Origin: Ananas comosus
Lineage: Eukaryota; Streptophyta; Magnoliopsida; Poales; Bromeliaceae
DNA: 64,000 nucleotides
Assembly (NCBI RefSeq): GCF_001540865.1
Contig: NC_033621.1
Location: 20,558,064-20,622,063 of the forward strand
Reading direction: 5' to 3'
In this document: piece by piece, positions 10,519 to 21,289 of the stretch
How positions within the stretch are numbered: position 1 is the stretch's first letter
How the letters are laid out: every line of letters starts with the position of its first letter
Made by a program: the position numbers and the translations under genes
Notes under the pieces: generated by a model
What the model saw: only the letters and a program-made list of their open reading frames with translations
What the model was told of the DNA's origin: nothing
Database searches by the model: none

Positions 10519-13500
10519 ATGGCTCTCCTCATCAATCACCTCCTCCTCCTCCACCCGCCCAAACCCTCCCCCATCTCCCAAACCCTAAACCCTCACCAAA
10601 ACCACTTTTCCACCCCAAAAACCTCATCTCCTCCCAAATCCGCCCCCACCCACCTCCCCAATCCCTCTCATTCCCCTCTCCCCCGCAAAAAGCTCCCACC
10701 TTTTTCTTTACCCAATTCCCTCCCCACCCATGTCCCAATCCCCCTCCAATTTGCCCTATTTTTGTCCCCTTTCCCTTCCCCTGCTGCAGCAGCGGCGGTG
10801 GAGGCCGAATTCACCTCCGAAAAGATAAACATTGAGGCTGTTCTCACCTCAATTGATGATTTCTTCAATAAAAATCCCTTCTTTGTAGCAGGGGTTACGT
10901 TTATTTGGCTTGTGGTGATCCCTTTGACACAGGAGTATCTGAAGAAATACAAGTACATCAGTGCAATTGATGCTTTCCGGAAGCTCCGGGATGTTCGGGA
11001 AGCGCAGTTGCTGGATATTCGGAAGAAGAAGAGTGTTAGGTTCATGGCTTCGCCCAATTTGAGGATTCTGGGTAAGGATGTGGTTCATGTGGAGTTCTCT
11101 GAGGGAGATGAGGATGGGTTTGTTAAGGAGGTTCTTAAGAACTATGGAGATCCGCAGAACACGGTGATCTGCGTTCTCGACAAGTGAGATTTCGATGCAT
11201 ATTATTATTGTTGTTTTCATGTTTAATGGAATAATTTAGCATGTGTAGGTTTTTGCGACATGTTATGTGCCTTTAGAATTTTTGAACTTGCATCGGTTAT
11301 TGTTAGATTGTAAATTCTCAGCAAAGTTATTAACAGCATCACTTGTTAGAATTGATGCGAACGCGAATGCCGTTTTAGTGATTGTTGCTCTTAGGAGGAT
11401 CTATTGTGTCCATATTCACAGTGCGGCATGTATGGAGTCAAAATTTATGTTGCTCTGGTTTTGGCCATTTTCGGTGTTTGTTGAATTATCATAACATCTT
11501 TATACTAAAGGAAAAAAAGAAGAAGAGAATTTGTCGTATAAGACTTGTGATTTCAATTTGTTGCTGAGTTATAGTTCGGTTGTGTAAGGTAGCTTTGGTG
11601 GCGATTCTCTTAAAGTGGCCGAGCTGTTGTTCAAGAATGGTTTTAAGGAGGCGTACGCAATCGAAGGTGGTCTCAGAGGCAATGATGGATGGCAGGTTAG
11701 CTTCTCTATGTTTAATCGGCAATTGTGTCCGATGATAAATGGAATAATTGGTCACTGAACACTCTTTGTGCATTTAGATATGTCGTTAACCTTCTTATAA
11801 TTTTCATTTATTTTTCAAAGTGGCTCGTTTAGATCAAAATGTGAGCCTCATTCTTGTATGAAACTATTGTGAGTTTTCATCTGTTACGTTTATTTAGCAG
11901 ATCCAATCCAATACACAGAGTTGTTAATCAGCCGGGCGACAACTAGTTGGATATTCTATAACTTAGGAGACTGAGTTTTGGATATTAGGGGAAGATCTTC
12001 CATAAAGACTAAAGAAATGCATTAACATGCTTTACTTGAATTATTGTCTTCATTTAAATATATAATAAATCAACAATGGTATTGAAATTCTTGGAGAAAA
12101 TGAAGGGAGTAGGTCATTATTAATTGGAAAGTTGGAGACTTGGAGGCAAATTAAAAAGAAAAACTCTTTGAGCATATGAGGCTAGTTTGGGGGTCACTAC
12201 ATGCATAGTAGATTGCTCTCAAGAGTGGTAAAGGCTGTCATAGAATGCTAAACTAGGGTTTAAGTTTCAACAGAAACTGTAAAACCAAAAACGGGGGAAA
12301 AAACATTTGTTGGTTTTCGGTAGGTGTTGAACCAAAAGTGAGGTCCAGGAACAAAGTAAACCAAAACATTTGGTTCAATTAGACTCGGGCACAACTTGCA
12401 TATAGGACCTACTTTTATTCATCTTTTAATTTGTTATGTTATTTTACTTCTTTTGTTGTAATCTCTTTGATAAATGGCATCTTGAAAATTGGCTTTGCAG
12501 ATTGCAGAAGTAATATAAACCTTCTTTTTGATATATCAATGTTGTCAAATTGATTTTCAGTTTTATTATTATCAATGTTGTCAAATTGATTTAAGAGTGT
12601 GACAGTTTTTAACCAACATAGAACCAAAACCTAAAATTGCTGAAAGGATTAAACTGTGGAAATCAAAACTCTTGATGCCTGGGCTGAAGCCAATATTGGA
12701 GCAGAAACTGATATAAATCAAACCTTGCATTAAGCAAAAGAATAGCCACGATCTAATCTAGTTATTCGGAATAGGGGAGTTTAAATTAGTAATATGTTGG
12801 AATTTTTTTCATTCAAGTAAACAATGTCCTTGAGGAGTCATTTGGAACCAATTTATCCTGACTTCCCTGATAAGTTATCCTATCTCATTCAAAGGAGATG
12901 GAGGGAATTGTTTTGAGCTTTAACTTCAAGGAAATGATCTATTTGATGGAGCAAATCCACTACTTATAATGGTTGATATACAAAAGAAGAGTGATCACTG
13001 TAACAATTGATTTTGTTGGTGGCACTGTAGCCTCAACGGTTCGCCTGAGTGCCTCAGTAGTGATCTTAGCCATGCCATCGAACACTAAATTCATCTTACT
13101 ATATGTTATGTTACTTTTTCTCTTTCCTTATCTAAAACTAGGCTATCCAAGAAAAATATCTCCCGCCGTCTATGCATGTTTATCCAAGGAAAAGGAAGAG
13201 TTCGACATTAGTCCAGTTGGAGATGAATGGGAATAAACCTGATGCAGAGAGCAATGAGAATGGCCAAGCACCAGCTTCGTCTGCTAGCGCTAATGGGAGC
13301 AGTGTGAGCACAGAAAATGGTTATATAGAGCCTATTGAAGCTGCTTCGGTAGCAAAATCTGCGCCAAAAAGACCATCGTCACCGTACCCTAAGGTATGTA
13401 TTGGTTGAATCAAGATTTCCTCTTCCCAGAATTATATATTAAAGATCAAGTTGAACCCAGAAGTTACATTTTCCATCACTTCGATGGTATATACTTTTGT

Positions 13501-14109
13501 TCATATGCATCAGCAATGTGAAGTTTTGCTTGAAGTGGTCTCTTCTAACTGTAGTTGTAAGATTTTTGTTAAACTGCACAGCTAGTTCCTGACCTTTTCG
13601 TGAAGTCTCATTTTGGTCCGCCTACCTTTTTTAAGTCGACATTTGAGAACCCCAAACTTTTGGAAATGTCTCAGTTTAGTTCTTAGAATAAAAATTACTG
13701 CTTGCACTTAGTCCCTCCGTATGTCTTTGCTACACGAATCCGTCGACCCTTCATCCATCTCATACTTTTAATGACTGCAACTCAATGGATGGTAGGATTG
13801 AAATTTGATATGAAAATTCGATGGTGGATAACTCCATGGTGCATGGATGTAGAGAAACACAAGGTGCAGGCAATAATTTCTCCTCTAAAAATAATAAGGA
13901 TAACGACTAAAGTGAAAAACTTTTCATTAAAAAGTTTGACAACCAAAGTGAAACTTGCCAAAGTTCAGAGACTAGTAGTGCAATTTAACCCCTATATTGT
14001 TTTCGGCGTACGTGCAATGCATACATGTAAGATGTTCTTGATTTTCTCAATGCAGTACCACGACTTGAAACCGCCATCATCTCCTACACCGTCGAAGCCC
14101 CAGAGTTGA
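10519..14109 (+). CDS. STR4A: Rhodanese-like domain-containing protein 4A, chloroplastic
   Basis: Exons are 10519-11183, 11593-11695, 13142-13393 and 14056-14109, all with GT-AG introns, giving 357 residues. Residues 1 to about 90 are rich in Pro, Ser and His, like a plastid transit peptide. A hydrophobic stretch around 120-138 (FVAGVTFIWLVVIPLTQEYL) is a likely thylakoid membrane anchor. Residues about 145-256 form a rhodanese-like domain (AFRKLRDVREAQLLDIR, then VICVLDNFGGDS, then FKEAYAIEGGLRGNDGW). Where active rhodaneses carry a catalytic Cys this loop has Asp (LDNFGG), so sulfurtransferase activity is unlikely. The C-terminus reads YHDLKPPSSPTPSKP and resembles the ferredoxin-NADP reductase binding motif of TROL and Tic62. 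The alternative, a shortened TROL (STR4), is less likely because TROL is longer and has a second membrane segment. The start is the first ATG after the CT-rich leader. Confidence 0.85.
13568..13990. mobile_element. MITE in STR4A intron 3
   Basis: The left end GTTAAACTGCACAGCTAGTTCCTGA and the inverted right end GTTAAATTGCACTACTAGTCTCTGA pair up, and 'tctcattttggtcc' pairs further in with the complement of 'accaaagtgaaact'. It contains only incidental open frames. It lies inside the 661-bp third intron, before the short last exon that encodes the LKPPSSPTP tail. A related fragment may occur at 57300-57420. Confidence 0.6.
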
Positions 14110-14314
14110 AGCTGCGGAAGCTATAGAGAACGGTGGTGTTGCACGCTTTGTAACCCTACATCGGGTCGTTTTACGAGATCATTTTTGTGCCTATGTAAAT
14201 TTGTTGTTGCTAATCGAAGAGGAACCATCTCAGGAGCAGTGAAGACTTTTTTCCCAGATTAGAATTACTACACAGTTCTTTATTGGCCTTTGTATTTGAT
14301 TGGCTCATCTTGGT

Positions 14315-14320
14315 AATAAA
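14315..14320 (+). terminator. STR4A polyadenylation signal (AATAAA)
   Basis: AATAAA occurs about 205 bases after the STR4A stop, in T-rich sequence, before MITE copy 3 begins. Confidence 0.5.
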
Positions 14321-14356
14321 ATAATGATAATTAATTATTATTGATCATTGTAAAAT

Positions 14357-14719
14357 CTAGGGTAAACTTCAAATACACTCCTGTGGTTTCGCACTTTCTC
14401 ACTTTAATACCCGTGGTTTAAAGTGTATCAATTTAGTACATTGTGGTTTTATTTTTCTCTTTTCGTTACCTCCTCCGTTAACATTTCATTAAATTATATA
14501 CAAAAAAACTTTAGATACCCCATCTATGTTTATCGAATATTCACTTTAGTACTCTTTAGTTTTAACTTTGTTACTGATTTAACGGAAAAAAATTAGTGGA
14601 AGGGATAATAAAAAAAGAAAAATAAAATCACAGGATACGAAAGTGATACATTTTAAACCACATAATACTAAAATAAGAAAGTGCGAAACCATAGGAGTAG
14701 TATTTGGAGTTTTTCCTAA
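14357..14719. mobile_element. MITE family A, copy 3 (uninterrupted)
   Basis: The ends CTAGGGTAAACTTCAAATAC and, inverted, TTTAGGAAAAACTCCAAATA enclose arms containing GTGGTTTCGCACTTTCT and its complement near 14680-14700. This copy has the intact 'tatcgaatattcacttt' segment (about 14531-14548) that is broken by the Helitron in copy 2. Confidence 0.7.
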
Positions 14720-14720
14720 A

Positions 14721-14737
<17 letters not shown>

Positions 14738-14770
<33 letters not shown>
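14738..14770. repeat. (GA)n microsatellite after (TA)n
   Basis: A (TA)n run (14721-14737) passes into (GA)n and then directly into the TIR of the next element, the same order as at 47961-48027. Confidence 0.9.
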
Positions 14771-14772
<2 letters not shown>

Positions 14773-15314
14773 GAGCTAGAATACTATCGATAGACGATAG
14801 TAAACGAGCCGTTTTACTACCGATTTGTTTTCAATGATAGAGCTTCCAAATTGACGATCGGCTCCGTTAAATATGATCTAAACCATTTAAACTACTTAGA
14901 AATCAAATTGCACGCACTTTCGATATTGTTCTTTTATTCATCAAGTGAACAGGAAAATGAATGGATGAAAATGAATACTCTTTAAAAAATGATGATAGGA
15001 GTCTTGTAATCAAGATCAAGAGTATGGATCTTGTTTTAAATAGTTTAAAGAATTTTCTAACAAAAATTCAATTGATTTGGAAATCTTTACGCCGTTAAAC
15101 GAGAAAACGCCTCTTATCGACCATTAAAATTATAAATTTTGAAACCCTTTGATCATTAGGCAAATGATGTCGAAAAGATTTGAAATTTGATTTCTAAACA
15201 CTTCAAGTGGTATAGATCATGTTCAACGGAGCAGATCGTCATTTGGAAGTTGTATCATCAGAAAACAATCAGTAGTAACGACTCGTTTACTACCGATAGT
15301 ATTCTAGTTCACAC
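14771..15314. mobile_element. TA-flanked MITE with CTAGAATACTATCG ends
   Basis: The left end GAGCTAGAATACTATCGATAG and the inverted right end GAACTAGAATACTATCGGTAG match, and TAAACGAG recurs on both arms. (TA)n repeats lie outside both ends (14721-14737 and 15315-15370), with (GA)n between on the left only. No coding sequence is present. Confidence 0.65.
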
Positions 15315-15365
15315 TATATATATATATATATATATATTATATTATATATATATTATATATATATA

Positions 15366-16560
15366 TATACCTATAAAAGCGTGAGTTTTGAATTTTTCCT
15401 TTCAAAAATGCTTTATTTATTTTTACTAATATTGTCATGTCCAGTAATTTTCAACCATCCATTTTAAATAAATTTTTAAATAATAAATTTATTCTCAAAT
15501 ATAGATTTTACGTTTTCACCGTTTGATCTCATCCAACGAATAAAAATAAAAGTATCTGTCATTTTTGTGACAAAAATACCCTCCATATCCGTTATCTCCT
15601 ATGTACGCCGCGTCGTTTTTAAATATTTTTTTTCTACCCACAATCGTTTAATACATAAAACTAAATTTATCTCTTATCTAACGTAATACCCGCCAATCAC
15701 GTAATCCCTCCGCTAATCACGTAATCAGAAAATTAAATTATTTCCCTATCACAACATTTTTTCAAATATTTTTTTTTATCAACATAATACCTGTCAACAC
15801 ATAGTATTCAAAATTAAATTTTAAATTTGTAATGCCTCAAAATTTATACCGCGAATTTGATAATTTGAATTTTAATTTATGATAGTAAATTTTTTCTTAC
15901 ATAAGATAGTAGTTTTAATTTTGACGATTATTAAAATTTGGTGTGCATAAAAATGTTTAATATTGTTAAAAATTTTAATACCCCTAATCAAACTAAATCG
16001 TTATATAAATTAATTTTAAATATTTTAGCAAAATATTCAATTGATCTACTCGAACGAATAAAAATAAAAGTATATATCAGTTTTGTTGACAAAAATGCCA
16101 TTCCTATCCGTTATCTCCTATCTATGCGTTTCTCAAATAAAACTAAATTTTATATCTTATCTAACGAAATAGCCGCACTCACAGTAATACTCGCTAATTA
16201 CGTAATACATAAAATAAATTTATTTCCTATCCAAGCATTTTTTAAATATTTTTTTTTTTCAAACATAATACCTACCAATCAAGTAGTATTCAAAATTAAA
16301 ATTTAAATTTGTAATGCCGCCAAAATTTAATACTCGCGAATTTGATAATTTGAATTTTAATCATCGTATTAGATTTTTCCTTATATAAGATAGTAGATTT
16401 AATTTTGCGAGTATTAAAATTTGGCGTACATAGAAGCGTTAAATATTTCTATACTTTTATGATCCATTATTTAAATATTGAAATATTTTTGCTTAAATAT
16501 TTAAATATTTATAACAATTTTAGTTTTGATTTGGAATATTAAATATTCTATACTTTTATG
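15366..16560 (+). mobile_element. Helitron fragment, plus orientation
   Basis: It begins TATAAAAGCGTGAGTTTTGAA, the subterminal 5' sequence of the Helitron at 8171-10121, but its first bases have merged with the preceding (TA)n. Later words such as 'ctcatccaacgaataaaaa' and 'ccctccatatccgttatctcc' are complements of 9900-10000. It is degraded and has no CTAG end before it meets the opposite-facing copy. Confidence 0.55.
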
Positions 16561-16564
16561 ATCC

Positions 16565-17875
16565 ATATCAAGTCTCCTTCCGTACAAATTGCACTGAAAG
16601 TATGGAAGATAAGAAAAATAATTAAGTAAATATTAGTAAATCATCAGAATAGATAAAATTAATAAAAAATATAAATTTAATAGAATTCATATAAGTAAAA
16701 TATTCTTTATATTTCCATTATTTAAATATTGAATATTTGCTAAAAATATTTAAAATTATTTTATAAACGATTTAGTTTTGATTTGGAATATTAAAATTTT
16801 TTAGCAATATTTAACGCTTCTATGGTACGCCAATTTTAATACTCGTCAAAATAAATCTACTTATCTTATATAAGGAAAAATCTAATACGATGAATTAAAA
16901 TTCAAATTATCAAATTCGCGAGTATTAAATTTTGGCGGGCATTACAATTATAAATTTAATTTTGAATACTACTTGATGGTAGGTATTATGTTTGAAAAAA
17001 AAATATTTTAAAAATGCTTGGATAGGAAATAAATTTAATTTTATGTATTACGTAATTAGCGGAGGGTATTACAGTGGATGCGGCTATTTCGTTAGATAAG
17101 ATATAAATTTGTTTATTTAGAGAAACGCATAGAAGGAGATAACGGATATGAATGGCATTTTTGTCACAAAACTGATATATACTTTTTATTTATTCGTTCG
17201 ATGAGATTCAATTGAATATTTTGCTAAAAATATTTAAAATTATATTTATTAACGATTTAGTTTTGATTTAGGGGTATTAAATTTTTTAACAATATTTAAG
17301 CGTTTTTATGGGCACACCAATTTTAATTAATCGTCAAAATTAAAACTATATCTTATGTAAGAAATTTACTATCATAAATTAAAATTCAATTATCAAATTC
17401 GCGGTATTAAATTTGATGGGCATTACAAATTTTAATTTTTATTTGAATACTATGTGTTGACAGGTATTATGTTTGATTAAAAAAAAATATTTTGAAAAAA
17501 TATGTGGGATAGGAAATAAATTTAATTTACGTATTACGTGATTAGCGCGAGGGATTACGTTAATAAGAGATAAATTTAGTTTTACGATTAAACGATTGGT
17601 GGGTAGAAAAAAAATATTTAAGAAAACGCGCGTACAATGAGATAACGGATATGGAGGGTATTTTTGTCAACAAAATAAATCTTTTATTTTATTCGTTGGA
17701 TGAGATCAAACGGTGAAAACGTAATTTATATTTGAGAATAAATTATTATTTAAAAATTTATTTAAAATGAATGGTTGAAAATTACTGGACATGACAATAT
17801 TAGTAAAATAATAAAGGCATTTTTGCGAAAGGAAAAAAATCAAAATCACGCTTTATAAGTTAGTATAGATATAGA
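16565..17875 (-). mobile_element. Helitron fragment, minus orientation
   Basis: On the minus strand it starts TCTATATCTATACTAACTT, preceded by A, and can be followed leftward through the same words as the Helitron at 8171-10121, including 'ccttccgtacaaattgca' on the plus strand (about 16577). The hairpin/CTAG 3' end is missing. With 15366-16560 it makes a large, imperfect inverted repeat. Confidence 0.55.
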
Positions 17876-18506
17876 TATGTATTTTATTTTTCTCTATAAT
17901 TTTAAATATTTTTTTGTAATATAGTTTCTCATTTGTCCCGTTGTCGATACTGGTACATCGTCATCATCAATCACGATGCCGACACATTATCGCCTTCGCC
18001 ACCTTCACCGCCTTCGCACAATTGAAAAGGTATTTTGATCCATATGAAAATTTTCTTTTTTTAATATCGCTTTTATCTGTTTAGTATTTTTTAGTATTTC
18101 TCATTTTTACCTATATATTTCACAATAAAAAGTATATTTTTTTAGTAATAATTTTTTTCATTTTACTTATTTTTCTTAAATATTCTCAAATATTTTTTAA
18201 TAATATCCTTTATTTATCTATCGTCGTCGACACTGATACATCATTACATCACTTGCGTCGATACATTATCGCCTTTGCCATAGTTAGAGAGGTATTTTGA
18301 TTTCATCTGAATTTGCTTTATACTGTTTTAGCATATCTTTTTAGTATTTTCTCATTTTTACCTATATGTTTTCACATATAAAACATATATTTATTTAGTA
18401 ATATTCTTTCATTTTTACCTATATTTTCTTAAATATTCTCAAATATTTTTGGTAATGTTTATTTCTCATTTGTCCCCATTGTCGGTACCAACACATCGTC
18501 ATCATC
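17876..18506 (+). repeat. Tandem ~250-bp repeats, target of the LTR element
   Basis: Three diverged units each contain 'ctcatttgtc', 'gtcg..ac..gatacatc' and 'cacattatcgcctt...cc' words (starts near 17930, 18220 and 18470). The third unit is cut at 18506 by the LTR retrotransposon and resumes at 29223 ('tcgacgccgacacattgtcgccttcgcc'). They appear to belong to the Helitron-type region whose 3' end is at 30195. Confidence 0.5.
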
Positions 18507-21265
18507 TGTCACGCCGAAATACCAGGGAAGCATATCCGCACTGCACAGACCCGCCATACACCTGCAGTATATAAGCGTCTACAAGAAGCAAAACGATAGG
18601 AAGTAAAACAAAAAAAGTCCTATCCTGATATCAGAGCAAAGTACAAGTCAAAATACATCAGCAAAAGGGCAAAGAGTGTACATCCAAAACTCAACCCAAA
18701 AGATGAAAGTATCACAACTATAAAGTCTGATCCATACAGTAGATATACCAGTACTTGGTATACAAAAAGAAGGTACAAGGGTAGTCTCTCTATATATAAG
18801 GACATCACCCTCGGCCGTAGCCGGTAACAAGGTATCGACTAGCACGCGTCCTAGTAGTCCCTAGTAGGCGCGACTCCCTTGCCGATCCCTAGCCTCTCCT
18901 GTAACAGGCTCTGTAAAACAATCACCAAAAAGGGCGTGAGAACTATTAACAATAGTCCAGTGGGTAAGCGCCAGCCTCGGCGAATTACACACTAGGCATA
19001 GATGTACTAAATGGAAAATAAAAGCAGTAATTTGCATGAATATTTTCAATGCTAACAATTAATGAACATGTAGGCAACAGTAATCATTATCTCAACAGTA
19101 ATGAATTAACTGAATGGTAGAAGAGCATGGCAACTACTATAAGCACAAACATAAGCATAAATGTGTAAGTACATACTGTACACATGTAACTAGTAAGCAT
19201 TCATTACTGTCATTTGTATTTAGTACTTCACATCAATAGAGTTTACTTTCATTCACAGGGATCTACTCAAGGTAGTCCAGCTTGCGCCGCGCCTAATGGC
19301 CCCGTGGTAGTACACTCCCCACGGCAATCCACTTCGGCACCCAATCCCGCACGAGTGCGAGCAACTGTGGCGTAGGCCAACTCCGGAGTGCGCTTGTAGG
19401 GAGCTACCCTCAAAAGCGGTGTCGACAATGAGCACAATGGCAGCAAGCAAGCAAGTCCACAGTCCAACTGTCTCATATTACAATTTCATTTGCAATGTTC
19501 TCGTCTCGATCCTCGATCGGAATTTCAATATAACAAATATGAACAATAACTAGAATCCACTAGTTTAGTAAGCATGTAAGAGTAATGCTAATTTACAGGC
19601 ATTAGAATCTTTTCACTATCATGGCACTACCAACATAGTCCAAAGCATGTCACGGTTCTCTACTTTAGAGTCAATGTCATTGTTTTCTACTTTAAAAACA
19701 TAATTATCATGTCCATTGGTTACTCAACTGAACTAAAGATAAACATAAACATAAGCATAAATACTGTTATGCATAAATTCTCTATCTCATAGAGATTCTA
19801 GTCAATGTATATGGCAAAGAAGTCCAAAGAACCATATAGTGACAATATCGCCCACAACTGTCAATTCGATACATATATAGACATAGGGGAGCTTCACTTG
19901 CTCTGGTTAGGTCAAACCACACTCGTACTAGGTTCCAATAAGTTTGCAAGGGTCCCAAAATCAGCCCCACGAGGTCCCACTGCTCCTGAAATAAGTATCA
20001 AACCGTGTCAAAAAGACGACTGAAATGTCGATCGGATTATTCGGCTAATTTACACTTTAGTGCAAAGTAACCCTTGAATCCTATTCTGGCTAGAGTAATA
20101 CCTCAAGTTAAGCTTCCAAAAGGTCCTCCAAGCCAGCCAGTCGAAGACGGTCAAAGGCGTCAAATACCCTCTCGCTGCGAACAATACGAAACGCATCATA
20201 TAGTCGATTATAAGCTATAAATAATCGACTTCTCGCAAGATTTAATTCCTAGCTAAACTTCTGCTTACCCGAAGTTAGAACACCTTCTTAACTCGGTCCA
20301 AGTCACTAACTGAATCCCGTTAAAAGATTCAAAAACCTGCTGCGAAGAGAACAATTTCCAAATTGTATCAATTCGGTCGCATAACCGTATATAGTCGAAT
20401 AGCTTCATAAATGGCTAATTATTCCAATTAAGCTTCCCAAGTAACTTATTCCAGATCTAAGAGGGTAATTCTCAGCTAAATTATCTCATATATACATGCT
20501 GAAATCTCAGGTTAAAGCAGCGGGAGCTAAAAACCTGAAAACAATACCAATATCGATCGTTAATAATGGAAAAGTGAGCCGATTACCTCGTCAAGCTCCA
20601 ACAGTAGCTCACTGGTCCAGAGCTGCGAAAGACTTCCAAATACTCCCTCACACGCCACGTAGCCCTGCGACACTTGCGAACAGCGGAGGAACAACGTCGC
20701 GACGAAAACGAACGAAATCGTCGAATTCGTTGTTAGAGAGAGAAAAACCTAGAAGAGAGAGAGAAGAGGAAGGTGGTAGAGCTTTCTCTTGAGCTCCAGC
20801 AACCCTTACTGAGCTCCCAGAGTCGTGCTGGGCTCAAATAGGTGAGAGCAACATGTGAAATTACCAAATACCCAAGCTGCTACGTGTTCTGCATTGTGTA
20901 CCGGTACAAGCGAATGGTACCGGTACAGCAAGCAGAAAAGCTGATTTTCGCCTGTTCAATGCACTTTCTGTTTCCAACATTCCGATCACTCTCAAACTTG
21001 TCCAAAAACTTGTCTAAGTCCTTTAGGAACATGTAGGATAGTTCCACATTCATCCTCACTCTCGAACTCCGCAAATGCTGACGTTCAGTATACTATAATA
21101 CAGTAAGTATCAGGAACCGCTTCGACGACGCACTTCCTGCAATCCAAAAGTTAATAGCTCTCAAAATTGCCCAAAACCACCTTACAACAATTAGAACTTG
21201 TGGGCACATGCACTTCTCAACCCCACTTTCCAACTATACACCAATGTAAAGTTCAAGGTATTACA
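18507..21265 (-). repeat. 3' LTR of the gypsy element
   Basis: It runs from TGTCACGCC to GGTATTACA on the plus strand, so TGTAATACC...GGCGTGACA in the element's direction, with the usual TG...CA ends. It is 33 bp shorter than the other LTR, and the visible differences are mostly single missing bases. TACCGGTACA palindromes lie near 20900-20930. Confidence 0.9.
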
Positions 21266-21282
21266 TTCACCCCTCCTAACAA
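21266..21282 (-). promoter_or_regulatory. Polypurine tract of the gypsy element
   Basis: Directly inside the 3' LTR the minus strand reads TTAGGAGGGGTGAA, the purine run that primes plus-strand DNA synthesis in LTR retrotransposons. Confidence 0.7.
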
Positions 21283-21289
21283 GAAAGTT

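Noticed and set aside
10428..10835. Alternative 135-codon frame over STR4A exon 1
   Set aside because: Pro/Ser-rich by composition; the frame from 10519 continues into the conserved rhodanese domain and splices correctly.
18860..19480. Several short frames inside the LTRs
   Set aside because: They fall wholly within LTR sequence and are not kept between the two LTR copies.
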